A DNA stretch of 64,000 nucleotides. Origin: Pseudomonas sp. WJP1 (GTDB taxonomy: Bacteria; Pseudomonadota; Gammaproteobacteria; Pseudomonadales; Pseudomonadaceae). Below, piece by piece: positions 9,205-18,666 of the stretch. Under the pieces are notes generated by a model, which saw only the letters and a list, made by a program, of their open reading frames with translations, was not told the DNA's origin and searched no databases. Position numbers and translations under genes: made by a program. Each line of letters begins with the position of its first letter. The first letter of the stretch is position 1. The stretch spans positions 980,501 to 1,044,500 of the forward strand of contig NZ_CP110128.1 in assembly GCF_028471945.1 (NCBI RefSeq), given 5' to 3'.

Positions 9205-10656
9205 TTACTGCGCGATGGTCTTCACCGACACGCCACGCTCGATCGGCGCGGTGCGCCCGTAGATATCTTCAAAACGCTCGATATCGTCTTCGCCCAGGTA
9301 GCTGCCCGATTGCACTTCGATGATCTCGAGTGGAATCTTGCCTGGGTTACGCAAACGGTGAACCGATGCAATCGGAATGTAGGTCGACTGGTTTTCAGTC
9401 AGCAGGAACACATTCTCATCGCAGGTTACTTCCGCGGTGCCGCTGACGACGATCCAGTGCTCGGCACGGTGGTGGTGCATCTGCAGCGACAGGCACGCGC
9501 CCGGCTTGACCGAGATGTGCTTGACCTGGAAACGCCCGCCCATGTCCACCGAGTCGTAGGAGCCCCACGGACGGTAGACTTCGCAGTGGTTCTGGGTTTC
9601 GCTGCGGCCCTGTTCGTTGAGGGTGTTGACCATCTGCTTCACGCCTTGGACCTTGTCCTTGTGGGCGATCATCATGGCGTCCTTGGTTTCGACCACGACG
9701 ATGTTTTCCAGGCCGATCACTGACACCAGCTTGCCGTTGCCGTGGATCATGCAGTTCTTGCTGTCCTGGATCACCACGTCGCCTTTGGTGACGTTGCCGT
9801 TGGCATCTTTTGCATTCACTTCCCACAACGACGACCAGCAGCCGACATCGCTCCAACCCGCCGTCAGCGGCACAACGCAAGCGCGCTGGGTTTTTTCCAT
9901 CACCGAGTAGTCGATGGAATTGTCCGGGCAGCAGGCGAAGGTGGCTTCGTCGATGCTCACGGTGTCGGCGTCCTGGGCGCTGCGTTCCAGGGTCAGCAGG
10001 CAGGTGTCGTAGATGTCCGGGTCGTGCTTTTTCAGCTCTTCGAGGAAGCGGCTGGCGCGGAACAGGAACATGCCGCTGTTCCAGAAGTAACCGCCGGACT
10101 GCACATACTCGGTGGCGCGTTTGACGTCCGGTTTTTCCACGAAGTGCGATACGCGGCTGACGCCCTCGGGCAGCAGCGAATCGTTGGTCGACTTGATGTA
10201 GCCGTAACCGGTTTCCGGTTTGGTGGCCGGTACGCCGAACAGCACCATCTCACCGTTTTCGGCGGCGACGGTGGCCAGGGCCAAGGCGCGTTGCAGGGCT
10301 TTCTGGTCTTCCAGCACGTGGTCGGCCGGCAGCACCAGCATCAGTTCATCACGGCCTTCGTTGACCAGCATCATCGCGGTCAGGGCCACGGCCGGCGCGG
10401 TGTTGCGGCCGAACGGTTCCATCAGGATGCGCTGGGTTTCGAGTTTGCGCGCGGTCAACTGCTCGTTGACGATGAAACGGTGGTCCTTGTTGCAGACCAC
10501 GATCGGCGTGTCCATGCCTTCGAACACCAGGCGTTCCAGGGTTTGCTGGAACAGGGTGTGTTCGCCGGTCAGGGCCAGGAACTGTTTTGGGAACTGCTTA
10601 CGGGAAAGCGGCCAAAGACGTGAGCCACTACCACCTGACAAGATCACCGGAATCAT
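9205..10656 (-). CDS. algA: Phosphomannose isomerase / GDP-mannose pyrophosphorylase AlgA
   Basis: A 483-residue bifunctional enzyme of the type II PMI family. It makes mannose-6-P from fructose-6-P and later GDP-mannose from mannose-1-P and GTP, the first and third steps to GDP-mannuronate. The N-terminal pyrophosphorylase signature is SGGSGSRLWPLSRKQFPKQF (about residues 7-26), with FVEKP near 172. The C-terminal cupin-type isomerase site is QMHHHRAEHW (about residues 408-417). AAGGAG precedes the ATG. It is the last gene of the alginate operon and is set off from algF by a 187-bp gap that holds a REP. Confidence 0.97.
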   Translation of the reverse strand: MIPVILSGGSGSRLWPLSRKQFPKQFLALTGEHTLFQQTLERLVFEGMDTPIVVCNKDHRFIVNEQLTARKLETQRILMEPFGRNTAPAVALTAMMLVNEGRDELMLVLPADHVLEDQKALQRALALATVAAENGEMVLFGVPATKPETGYGYIKSTNDSLLPEGVSRVSHFVEKPDVKRATEYVQSGGYFWNSGMFLFRASRFLEELKKHDPDIYDTCLLTLERSAQDADTVSIDEATFACCPDNSIDYSVMEKTQRACVVPLTAGWSDVGCWSSLWEVNAKDANGNVTKGDVVIQDSKNCMIHGNGKLVSVIGLENIVVVETKDAMMIAHKDKVQGVKQMVNTLNEQGRSETQNHCEVYRPWGSYDSVDMGGRFQVKHISVKPGACLSLQMHHHRAEHWIVVSGTAEVTCDENVFLLTENQSTYIPIASVHRLRNPGKIPLEIIEVQSGSYLGEDDIERFEDIYGRTAPIERGVSVKTIAQ

Positions 10657-10750
10657 GTTGTTACTCCTTGAAAATCGTTTGGTTAGAGCTACGAACGCTG
10701 TGTCGTTTCACTCTTGTTTTTGTTCCGTGTCCCGACTGACACCTCGGTCC

Positions 10751-10819
10751 TTGTGGGAGCTGGCTTGCCAGCGATGGCGGTCTCAAGGGCCTCATCGCGG
10801 GCAAGCCCGCTCCCACAGG
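10751..10819. repeat. REP-type inverted repeat between algF and algA
   Basis: TTGTGGGAGCTGGCTTGCC at the left faces GGCAAGCCCGCTCCCACAG at the right. It is inside the alginate transcription unit. Confidence 0.7.
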
Positions 10820-10843
10820 AATCGGGTCAGCCGGAAAAATGTA

Positions 10844-11500
10844 TTAGCGCGTCGACACCGGGCGTTTTACCCAGACCGGCGACAGGCTGCTGCCGCTGCC
10901 GGTGACGTACAGCACCGCAGCTTCACCGCGTTCCAGGGCGACTGGCTTCACGTCGCCGACTTTCGTTGCACCATCGTATAGCGCGAGGCTGACTTTCACC
11001 GGGTTGATTTCACGCTCGCCACGGCCCTTGGCGGCCACGTTCGGCACCACGTCGGTCTTGCCGTCGGCGGTTTTCAGGGTCAGCGCCTTGTCGCTGAGGT
11101 TCTGCACGCGTACCAGGGATTTCTGCTTGTTCTTGAACGGTGGCTCTTCAATCAGTTGCGGCGCGCCGCTGGCGTTGTTGACCAGCGTGTAATAGTGGTC
11201 GCCGGCCAGTTTCACCGGCAGGGTCTGGCTGCCGACCTTGGCGCTGTAGTCACCGCCCGGCATGAAGCTGAAGTCGCTGCTGGACAACGGCGCGACATCG
11301 CTCAGGTTGGTGCTGCCGACGGTGGCGCTGACTTCGGCGTTGCTGGCGTTATAGATGCGCACGAAGGACGAGCCTTTCGGCGCGGTCGGGCCATACAGCG
11401 CGGCGTCGCCAGCGGCGAACGCTTGCATCGAAAGCACGCTCATACCAGCAACCAGAGCAAAAGTCTTGGCGAGACGACGAGGAGTAGTCTTGAAAGTCAT
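10844..11500 (-). CDS. algF: Alginate O-acetylation protein AlgF
   Basis: A 218-residue periplasmic protein needed, with AlgI and AlgJ, for O-acetylation of mannuronate residues. A Sec signal peptide (RLAKTFALVAGMSVLSMQAFA, cleavage after AFA at about residue 29) is followed by two small beta-rich domains: FVRIYNASNAEVSATVGSTN and LVRVQNLSDKALTLKT. It has no recognisable catalytic motif, consistent with a scaffold or hand-over role. AGAGAGG lies upstream of the ATG. It follows algJ by 17 bp. Confidence 0.95.
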   Translation of the reverse strand: MTFKTTPRRLAKTFALVAGMSVLSMQAFAAGDAALYGPTAPKGSSFVRIYNASNAEVSATVGSTNLSDVAPLSSSDFSFMPGGDYSAKVGSQTLPVKLAGDHYYTLVNNASGAPQLIEEPPFKNKQKSLVRVQNLSDKALTLKTADGKTDVVPNVAAKGRGEREINPVKVSLALYDGATKVGDVKPVALERGEAAVLYVTGSGSSLSPVWVKRPVSTR

Positions 11501-11517
11501 GGTAGTACCTCTCTCTT

Positions 11518-12693
11518 TCAGTTTTGCGCCCGGTCGGGCGTCTCGGATTTAGCGTTAATGGCTACGTTTTGTTGGCGGGCGCCGGCTTGTTTAAGCTCTG
11601 CGACCCACTGCGGGTCGGCGTCGCCGATTTCGTTGTTCACAGGCAGATAGCGTTCCGGAAACTCCCAGATCAGCACTTGTGGCGGGCTGTTCTTGAAAGC
11701 GTCGCTTTTGAGGTAGCTGAGCATCGGCAGGATCGGGCCGTGGCCGTCTTCGGCGTAACTGACCACGTCGCTGCGCAGGGCTTGTTTCAGCGCGCCGACG
11801 AAGTTCCAGTTCGGGTTGGCGCTGTAGCTGGTGCCGATCAGCGCAACCGGTACTTCGGTGTTGGCGAACAGTGCGTCGTCGCCGGCCGGCTGGCCTTCAG
11901 CGGCAACCGTGTTGCGCTTCTGCAGAGGCTCTTGTGCCGGCATCAGATTTTCGAACAGCGGGTCCAGTGGAAGGAACAGACGCAGGTCGCCCTTGTGGGT
12001 GATTTTTTCCGCAGGCTCGGTGACGAAGTCTTGCGGATCGCCGCTCAGCGGGTACTTGTCGGCAATGGTCTTGGCCAGGCGGTTGGCGGCGATCTCGGCG
12101 CCTTCCGGGGTCCAGTGGGTGTCGGTACGCAGGAACACTTGCTTGCCGTCGTTTTTGGCCGCTTGCAAGGGGCCCAGCAAATCAGGGGCTAGGATGCGGT
12201 CGGCGGCCAGGCGCTTGTGGAAGTCCTGGTAGAGGTTGGCGTGGATGCTGGCCGGTTTCGCCTCACCCAGGTGTTCCGGGTACAGGCGCACCTTGGCCGG
12301 AACCACCGCCATCACCAGTTTCACGCCTTTGTCTTTCAGGGTCTGGCGCACGCCTTCGACCAGGGCGTAGTTGCCCTGCAGGTTCAGCTCTTCGTTGACG
12401 ACCGGATGGAATTCTTCATCGCTGTACAGCCACTGGTCGCGACCGAGGACAACGCCCGGACGACCCTCGTTGAACAACTTGAAGTCCAGCGCGGCCCAGA
12501 GGTTGGTACCCAGGCGCTTGATCGGGAACTCGTCGTCGTAGTGCGTCTCCACGGCTTTGGTCCAGCGGCCGTTGAGCACCGTCGCATCGGCGTTGGTGCT
12601 GAAGCCCAGGAAGCTGCGAACCGACCACAGGCCCAGGGCCAGCAGCGTCATCAGGAACAGGGCGATGTAGAAGATGCGTAATGAGCGGGTCAT
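11518..12693 (-). CDS. algJ: Alginate O-acetyltransferase AlgJ
   Basis: A 391-residue SGNH-hydrolase-like protein anchored by one N-terminal helix (FYIALFLMTLLALGLWSV). It acts in the periplasm with AlgI and AlgF to acetylate alginate. The catalytic Asp-His pair is in RTDTHWTPEGAEIAANRL, and the Ser motif in LIGTSYSANPNWNF. The WEFPERYLP block near the C-terminus is shared with AlgX, its paralogue in this operon. It lies 11 bp after algI. Confidence 0.96.
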   Translation of the reverse strand: MTRSLRIFYIALFLMTLLALGLWSVRSFLGFSTNADATVLNGRWTKAVETHYDDEFPIKRLGTNLWAALDFKLFNEGRPGVVLGRDQWLYSDEEFHPVVNEELNLQGNYALVEGVRQTLKDKGVKLVMAVVPAKVRLYPEHLGEAKPASIHANLYQDFHKRLAADRILAPDLLGPLQAAKNDGKQVFLRTDTHWTPEGAEIAANRLAKTIADKYPLSGDPQDFVTEPAEKITHKGDLRLFLPLDPLFENLMPAQEPLQKRNTVAAEGQPAGDDALFANTEVPVALIGTSYSANPNWNFVGALKQALRSDVVSYAEDGHGPILPMLSYLKSDAFKNSPPQVLIWEFPERYLPVNNEIGDADPQWVAELKQAGARQQNVAINAKSETPDRAQN

Positions 12694-12704
12694 GGTCAGA
12701 TCCC

Positions 12705-14270
12705 TCAGAACTGGAAGTAAAGGAACGGCGAGAAGCTTTGCGCCGAAAGTTTGAGAATCGAGGCGATGAACAGCAGCAGCACCAGGGCACGCATTGCGTA
12801 ACGCGACCAGTCAGCGGTCCAGTAGGACGGTTGCACCTGGGCTTCAACGCCAACGGTGTAGCCTGGCTGGTGGATGCTGGCCGGGTTATCCCCAGGCACG
12901 GCCTTGATCGTGCCGGCTGTTGCGGCGGCCGGGCCGTCGGTATCGACGTTGACCGCAGGCTTGGTCTTGACCGGTGGCTGATTGCTGTAGAAATCGCGCA
13001 GGCCGAAGAACGCCAGGGTCACGTAGGCCACGATCAGCGTCGCCACTTGCAGGCCGGTGAGGCTGGCCTGGTTGAGTTCCGACAGCGACCAGTCGCCGAA
13101 GCTGAACATCGCGCCGTACATGCGCCCGGCCACGTGCAGGTTTTCCGCGCGGAAGATCACCCAGCCCATCACCACCAGCAGGAAGGTCAGTGCCCAGCGG
13201 ATCGGGTTGAAGCTGCGCGGCGAAGTGTTCAGGCCGATGGCTTTCTCGATCGCCAGCCACATGCCGTGCCATGCACCCCAGACGATGTAGGTGATGTTCG
13301 CGCCGTGCCACAGGCCACCGAGCAGCATGGTCAGGAACAGGTTGCGATAGGTGGTCAGCGTGCCTTTGCGGTTACCGCCCAGGGTGATGTACAGGTAGTC
13401 ACGCAGCCAGGTCGACAGGCTGATGTGCCAGCGACGCCAGAACTCGGTGATCGACTGGCTGATGTACGGCTGCTTGAAGTTTTCCATGAAGCGGAAACCC
13501 ATCATCAAGCCCAGGCCGATGGCCATGTCGCTGTAGCCGGAGAAGTCGAAGTACAACTGCGCGGTGTAGGCGAGGGCGCCGAGCCAGGCATCGCCCGTGG
13601 TCGGGTTTTGCAGGGCGAAGCAGTGGTCGGCCACCACCGCGAGGGTGTCGGCGATGAAGACCTTCTTGATGAAACCCTGCATGAACCGCGTGCAGCCCTC
13701 GGAGAACTTGTCGAGGGTGTGGGTGCGGTTATTGAACTGGTCGGCCAGGTCGCGGAAACGCAACACGGGGCCGGCGATCAGGTGCGGGAAGATCGCCACG
13801 AACGCCGCGAAGTCGATCAGGTTCCGGGTCGCCGGGGTATCACCACGGTAGACGTCGATGATGTAGCTGATGGACTCGAAGATGTAGAACGAGATCCCGA
13901 TCGGCAACAGCACGTGGGTCAGGATGAACGGCGAAAGGCCGACCGAGGTCATCATTGCGTTGATGCTGTCGACGCCGAAGTTGGCGTACTTGAAGTAGCC
14001 GAGGATGCACAGGTCGACGGCCACGCCGAGCAGCAGCCAGCGCTGTGCCGGTTTGGTTCTGACTCCGGCGGCACCGACTTTCAGGCCGATCCAGTAGTTC
14101 CACAGCGTGACCGCTGCGAACAGGGCGAGGAAGTCCACACGCCACCAGGCGTAGAACATGTAGCTGGCGATCAGCAGCAGCAAATTGCGATAGCGTTGCC
14201 CGCTCAGGTAGTACAAGCCGAGAAAGATCGGCAAGAACAAAAACAGGAACACGTTGGACGAAAAAACCAT
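12705..14270 (-). CDS. algI: Alginate O-acetylation membrane protein AlgI (MBOAT)
   Basis: A 521-residue membrane-bound O-acyltransferase with about ten helices. It moves acetyl groups across the inner membrane for AlgJ/AlgX. The MBOAT core is visible in FWRRWHISLSTWLRDYLY (conserved Asn/His region) and in GGLWHGANITYIVWGAWHG with the active-site His. The open frame continues to 14294, but ATG 14270 has an excellent AAGGAGA ribosome site and gives the usual MVFSSNVFLFLFLPIF start. It is separated from algL by a REP-containing gap of 212 bp. Confidence 0.97.
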   Translation of the reverse strand: MVFSSNVFLFLFLPIFLGLYYLSGQRYRNLLLLIASYMFYAWWRVDFLALFAAVTLWNYWIGLKVGAAGVRTKPAQRWLLLGVAVDLCILGYFKYANFGVDSINAMMTSVGLSPFILTHVLLPIGISFYIFESISYIIDVYRGDTPATRNLIDFAAFVAIFPHLIAGPVLRFRDLADQFNNRTHTLDKFSEGCTRFMQGFIKKVFIADTLAVVADHCFALQNPTTGDAWLGALAYTAQLYFDFSGYSDMAIGLGLMMGFRFMENFKQPYISQSITEFWRRWHISLSTWLRDYLYITLGGNRKGTLTTYRNLFLTMLLGGLWHGANITYIVWGAWHGMWLAIEKAIGLNTSPRSFNPIRWALTFLLVVMGWVIFRAENLHVAGRMYGAMFSFGDWSLSELNQASLTGLQVATLIVAYVTLAFFGLRDFYSNQPPVKTKPAVNVDTDGPAAATAGTIKAVPGDNPASIHQPGYTVGVEAQVQPSYWTADWSRYAMRALVLLLFIASILKLSAQSFSPFLYFQF

Positions 14271-14375
14271 CCCGATCTCTCCTTGTTTAACCAACAGTCA
14301 AGGGCCAACGGCCCCCCCAAACCCCCCATCGAAAACCGGGGGGATAACTCACAAAACTCAAACTCGACACCGAAC

Positions 14376-14467
14376 CTGTAGGAGTGAGCCTGCTCGCGAT
14401 AGCGGACTGACATTCAGCATTAGTGTTGCCTGACACTCAGTCATCGCGAGCAGGCTCACTCCTACAA
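14376..14467. repeat. REP-type inverted repeat between algL and algI
   Basis: CTGTAGGAGTGAGCCTGCTC and GAGCAGGCTCACTCCTACA are near-perfect inverted arms, inside the alginate operon. Confidence 0.8.
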
Positions 14468-14482
14468 GGGTTTGTGTTTGTC

Positions 14483-15595
14483 CTAGGAACCTTTGCCTTT
14501 TTCATTAGCCGGGTCGTAGACCTTGGTCAGGTCACCCCCGAGGCGGAAGGTCTTGAACGGTTGCATCTCGTGTTTCTTTTCCAGCACATCCGGCGAACAG
14601 GTGTAGAGCGAGCAGAACGGTTCGAGCCAGGCGAATTTCGAGTCGACCTTGAGGTCGGTCATGTCCTGTTTCTTGCCGTTCTTTTCCTCGAACTCATCCG
14701 GGTCTTCCACCCCGGCCAGCACCCGGTCACCCAGGCGCTTCAGCGCGCCGTTGTTTTCCTGGCGCAGATCCACACCGTTGACCTGGGCGAAACTGGCGAT
14801 CATCGCCAGCGGCGGCAGGGCATAGTTGTGGTAGGCCAGCGCGCGTTGCTGGCGCTTGAGTTCGTTGGGCAAGAAGCCCTGGGCGTCGACCTGATTGACG
14901 CCGACCTTGTATTCCTTCACAGCCCAGTCGAACAGGTCGCGGCGGTTGGTGGCGACCGAAGTTGCCATCACCGACCAAGCGGCCCAGTACGAGTGGTTGT
15001 TGGTTTTTTCCAGCGGCAGGTTGTCCCAGTCGCTGACCACCTGATCGGCCATCTTGCTGAACCAGGCTTCGATCAACTGCGACTCCTGCTGATGGTTGGC
15101 CAGCGGATGGGAGTCGGAAAACTTCAGGCGGATGTACGAAGACGCCATGCTGCCCAACGCCCATTTGCGCATGGATTTGCCGGTGTGGTTGAAGTCCTTG
15201 GACATCAAGGCATCCGCCTTGGCCCAGGCAGTCAGCCAGTTCAAGGTGCATTCGAGCTGCTCAGGGCGACCGTCACGCATGAACTGCATCACGCGCTTGC
15301 TGGTACCGCGCTCGATCTTGGTGATGTCGGCGGTACTGTCGCGAAAGGCCTTTTCCGATTGCACGTTCAGCGTTGAACGGGCCTTGTCCGAGCCTTCGTA
15401 CTTGCTGCGAAATTGCAGCGAGCCGGTGTACGGCGTCGGCATCGCGTCGCAGCCTTCGCTCTTGTCGGCGCTTTTGACTTTCTCGATCGGCGCGAAGTAA
15501 CCCTGGGGCGGACGCAGTGGCGCGGCCGCTTGAGTCGCGCCGGCGAACATCGCCAGGCTCAACAGCGTCAGTGTTGCAAGTTTCGGAGTTCGCAT
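14483..15595 (-). CDS. algL: Alginate lyase AlgL
   Basis: A 370-residue periplasmic polysaccharide lyase (PL5). It degrades alginate left in the periplasm by beta-elimination at mannuronate. A signal peptide ([20 protein letters not shown]) is followed by [22 protein letters not shown]. The catalytic segment [10 protein letters not shown] and the [20 protein letters not shown] block match the family. An ATG at 15607 overlaps the algX stop (ATGA). ATG 15595 was chosen because GAGG lies 6 bases upstream; the difference is only four residues. Confidence 0.95.
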   Translation of the reverse strand: MRTPKLATLTLLSLAMFAGATQAAAPLRPPQGYFAPIEKVKSADKSEGCDAMPTPYTGSLQFRSKYEGSDKARSTLNVQSEKAFRDSTADITKIERGTSKRVMQFMRDGRPEQLECTLNWLTAWAKADALMSKDFNHTGKSMRKWALGSMASSYIRLKFSDSHPLANHQQESQLIEAWFSKMADQVVSDWDNLPLEKTNNHSYWAAWSVMATSVATNRRDLFDWAVKEYKVGVNQVDAQGFLPNELKRQQRALAYHNYALPPLAMIASFAQVNGVDLRQENNGALKRLGDRVLAGVEDPDEFEEKNGKKQDMTDLKVDSKFAWLEPFCSLYTCSPDVLEKKHEMQPFKTFRLGGDLTKVYDPANEKGKGS

Positions 15596-15603
15596 AGCAG
15601 ACC

Positions 15604-17055
15604 TCATTGCCCGGCTGAAGCGGTACGTTGTCCAGCGCCCGGGAATACGTTGCGTTTGCAGACTTTGGCTTCGACTTTCTGTGGCGCGGCGCCCGCTTTT
15701 TCAGGGCCCTGGATTTCGACGGCCAGCAGATTCTGCGAGGCCCAGTCTTCGTCCGTGCGCAACTCGAAGGCGAAACGCCCGTCGGTGTCGGAAGTTTCCG
15801 GTTTGTCGATCTTGATGTCCTCGTGGCGCCCGTTCATGTACCAGAGGGTGGCTTGCAGGGTTTTCACCGAGGTGTCGGCGAAGCGGATGTCGACCTGGTG
15901 ACTGGCGTTTTGCAGGTTCAGGTTTTTGCTGTTGACCATCAGTTCGTTCTTGCCCGGTTTCAATGTGGTGCTGCCGGACATCTGTGCATCCTTGCCTTCG
16001 CAACCGTTGTCCAGCAGCGCCATCATCTGGCGGTAGATGGTTTCCTGGTCGAGGCGGTAGAGCGGCGAGAATTCCCAGATGAGAATCTTCGGCGGGTTCT
16101 TCTGGAACTCGTCGCTGCCCAGGTACTGCAGCATCGAACCTTCCAGGCCGCCGCCGGGGAACGCCACGTTGAGAATGTCGGCGCCGATGGCCTCTTCGAG
16201 GAAACCGGCGAAGTTGTAGTTCTTGCCACTGTGGCTGGTGCCGACCAGAGTGATCTCCGGATTGCCGGAGTCGCCGAACAGATCGCCATCGCCCGCTTCG
16301 CCTTTCGGCTCGGTGGTGAATTGATCCATGTACTGGATCGCGTAGCTGGTGCCACAGAGTTGACCGGCCATGTTGTGCAATGTTCCGGTCTTGCCCATGC
16401 GACCCGACTTATGGGTCTCGAATTCACGCTTGGGAATGTCGGCGAAGGCCGGGATCTGCTTGACCTTTTCGGCGACGATTTTCGCCGTGCGCTGGGCGCC
16501 GTACGGGGTCCAGTGCTGGTCGCCGCGGAAGTAGAAGTCGTGGGCCGGCAGGGTCTCGGGCAATTGCTCGTTGGTCAGCGGCGACAGGTCCGGCACTACG
16601 TAACCCATCTGTGCGAAACGCCCGAGCATGGTCTTGTAGTTCTTCAGCGCCTTGTCGAAATCGAAGCTGGCTTTCTCGGCCGGGTTGAGCTTGTTGCGAT
16701 TCACCAGGCCACGGGTCGGTTGATAAACCACCACCAGTTCCACGCCTTTGCTCTTGAACGCATCGTGCAGTTGCTGCATGCGTTTGTAGCCGGCCGGGGT
16801 GGTGTCGAACTCGGTGCGCAAGTCTTCCTGGGTACGGAACAGCCAGTCGCCCTGGGCCTGCACCAGGGTGGTGAAGTTCTGCTGGTAGCGCGTGGTGTAG
16901 TTCTTCGGGTCGTGGGCGGCCGGGCACAGGCTGCAGCACGGCTCAGCCGAGAATTTCGGCGCTTGGGCTTCATCGGCTCGCGCGCCACCGCTGGCGGCGA
17001 GAATGCCGGCGGTCAGGGCCGACAGGCTGAGTAATTTGATCAGGTGTGGGTGCAT
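15604..17055 (-). CDS. algX: Alginate acetyltransferase/biosynthesis protein AlgX
   Basis: A 483-residue periplasmic protein with an N-terminal SGNH acetyltransferase domain and a C-terminal carbohydrate-binding module. The Asp-His pair sits in [16 protein letters not shown] and the Ser in [25 protein letters not shown] parallels AlgJ. After about residue 345 the beta-rich carbohydrate-binding domain begins. The signal peptide is [20 protein letters not shown]. It performs terminal acetylation and is part of the export complex with AlgK. GAGG precedes the ATG; the 3' end overlaps the algL start region. Confidence 0.96.
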   Translation of the reverse strand: MHPHLIKLLSLSALTAGILAASGGARADEAQAPKFSAEPCCSLCPAAHDPKNYTTRYQQNFTTLVQAQGDWLFRTQEDLRTEFDTTPAGYKRMQQLHDAFKSKGVELVVVYQPTRGLVNRNKLNPAEKASFDFDKALKNYKTMLGRFAQMGYVVPDLSPLTNEQLPETLPAHDFYFRGDQHWTPYGAQRTAKIVAEKVKQIPAFADIPKREFETHKSGRMGKTGTLHNMAGQLCGTSYAIQYMDQFTTEPKGEAGDGDLFGDSGNPEITLVGTSHSGKNYNFAGFLEEAIGADILNVAFPGGGLEGSMLQYLGSDEFQKNPPKILIWEFSPLYRLDQETIYRQMMALLDNGCEGKDAQMSGSTTLKPGKNELMVNSKNLNLQNASHQVDIRFADTSVKTLQATLWYMNGRHEDIKIDKPETSDTDGRFAFELRTDEDWASQNLLAVEIQGPEKAGAAPQKVEAKVCKRNVFPGAGQRTASAGQ

Positions 17056-17065
17056 AAAATTATCC

Positions 17066-18640
17066 TCAGTCCCGCATTTCGGTCTGGCGTTCGACAGGGT
17101 CGATCAGCACGGCTTTCTGCTGGCGCACCAGCAGGTCGAGAATTTCATCCTGGCGCTCGCCGAGAATCCCCGAGAAGCTGATGCCGCTGGATTTGGTCGG
17201 CGCGAGCATGGACACGCGATACAACTCGACGCTCAACGGCGAGTCGATGGACAGCGGGCCGCTGCCGTTGGCCGCCAGTTCACCGCCGACCACGATCAGC
17301 GACACCTGGGCGTCGAACGGGTCGAGCTTGATGTCACGGTCGGTGTCGCTCAGGTCCTTGATGTGCCCGTAGACGCCGGTCAGGCCGTTGGCCATGGCGA
17401 CGTTTTCGTAGAGGCGAATGTTCACGCTGTTACGAATGCGGATGCCGTGGCGACGGTTGCTGATCACCTTGTTGCCCCACAGCAGGTTGTCGGCACTCTC
17501 GTAAAGGGTGATGCCGTCGGTGTGGTTCTGGTAGATCTCGTTGTGGGCGATCAGGTTGTTGACGCTGTTACGGTCGATCACCAGGCCCGACAACTTGTTG
17601 TCGTAGCTGCGATTGTTGAAGATGAAGCTGTCGTTAACCTCACGGGAAATGATGATCCCGTGCTTCTTCTTGGTCCCGAACACCGTGTTGTCGGCGATGA
17701 TCAGGCCGTGGGAACGGTCGTGCGGGTCGATGCCGTAGACGATGTTGTCTTTGTAGGTGTTGCCCTTGACCACGAAGTTGCTGGTTTCGTAGCAGTAGAA
17801 GCCGTACCACATGTCCGAGAATTCGGAACCGACGATCCAGCCGGTCGGTTCAGGGCGCTTGAGCACCTTGGCCATGTTCGGCGTGTACTGGGAAATACTC
17901 ACGCCGTAGGACTTACTGTTGGCGTAGCCGAAGCTGGCCATCTTGCTGTTGGCGATGTAGGTCTCGGTGCCGCCCCAGGCCAGCAGGAACGGGCGGAATT
18001 CCTTGGGCGACTTGAAGGCAGCCGGGCCGTTGGCCTTCTCGCTCCAGCCAGTGACCTTGGTATCACGCACGAACAACTGGCCGTCGTTGACCAGGAACGA
18101 ACCGGCCTCCTGGGACAGGCGCAATTCCTGGGTCTGCTTGTCGATTTCCAGGATGCCCTTGTTACCCACAACGATCGGCAACTTCGCCAGGAACACACCC
18201 GGCGAGGTTTCGCTGAAGTACTGCTTGGGCAGCTTGTTCGCCAGGTCCTTGAGGTTCATGTAGCCGTCGTCGACGAAGATCGCCTGCGGGATGCCGTGCT
18301 GGCGCACCACCCACTCGGCCATCTTGTTGTCGCCGCCGATGAAATCCTTCAGGGCGTCTTCCTGCATCATCCGGCGCACGCTGATCTTGCCGGCCTTGCC
18401 GCGCACGATTTTCGCGGCGATGGCTTCGGCGGTGTAGCCCGAGGTGTCCGGCAGTTTCGGTGTGGCCAGTTCCAGCGGCGCGGTCGGGGCGCTGCTGACG
18501 GTGTAGGTCTTGGCCTGTTGCAGTTCCTTGGCCATGGTGGCCGGCTTGGCGGCTGGCTCCACATTGGCGAAGGCAGCCGCGCTCGCCAGCAGCATCGCGC
18601 CGGCCAGCAAGGTCATGGAACCTTTCTTGGCACTGTTCAT
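17066..18640 (-). CDS. algG: Mannuronan C5-epimerase AlgG
   Basis: A 524-residue periplasmic right-handed beta-helix enzyme that converts mannuronate to guluronate in the polymer. The catalytic DPHD motif is present (YGIDPHDRSHGLIIADN), as are several parallel beta-helix turns (FIFNNRSYDNKLSGLVIDRN, LLWGNKVISNRRHGIRIRNS). A signal peptide lies at the N-terminus (TLLAGAMLLASAAAFA). The frame starts at an ATG at 18667 that overlaps the algE stop; ATG 18640, with GGGAG upstream, gives the normal signal-peptide position and is preferred. Confidence 0.96.
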   Translation of the reverse strand: MNSAKKGSMTLLAGAMLLASAAAFANVEPAAKPATMAKELQQAKTYTVSSAPTAPLELATPKLPDTSGYTAEAIAAKIVRGKAGKISVRRMMQEDALKDFIGGDNKMAEWVVRQHGIPQAIFVDDGYMNLKDLANKLPKQYFSETSPGVFLAKLPIVVGNKGILEIDKQTQELRLSQEAGSFLVNDGQLFVRDTKVTGWSEKANGPAAFKSPKEFRPFLLAWGGTETYIANSKMASFGYANSKSYGVSISQYTPNMAKVLKRPEPTGWIVGSEFSDMWYGFYCYETSNFVVKGNTYKDNIVYGIDPHDRSHGLIIADNTVFGTKKKHGIIISREVNDSFIFNNRSYDNKLSGLVIDRNSVNNLIAHNEIYQNHTDGITLYESADNLLWGNKVISNRRHGIRIRNSVNIRLYENVAMANGLTGVYGHIKDLSDTDRDIKLDPFDAQVSLIVVGGELAANGSGPLSIDSPLSVELYRVSMLAPTKSSGISFSGILGERQDEILDLLVRQQKAVLIDPVERQTEMRD

Positions 18641-18666
18641 CTGGGAGACTCCCTTCGCAATGTGCA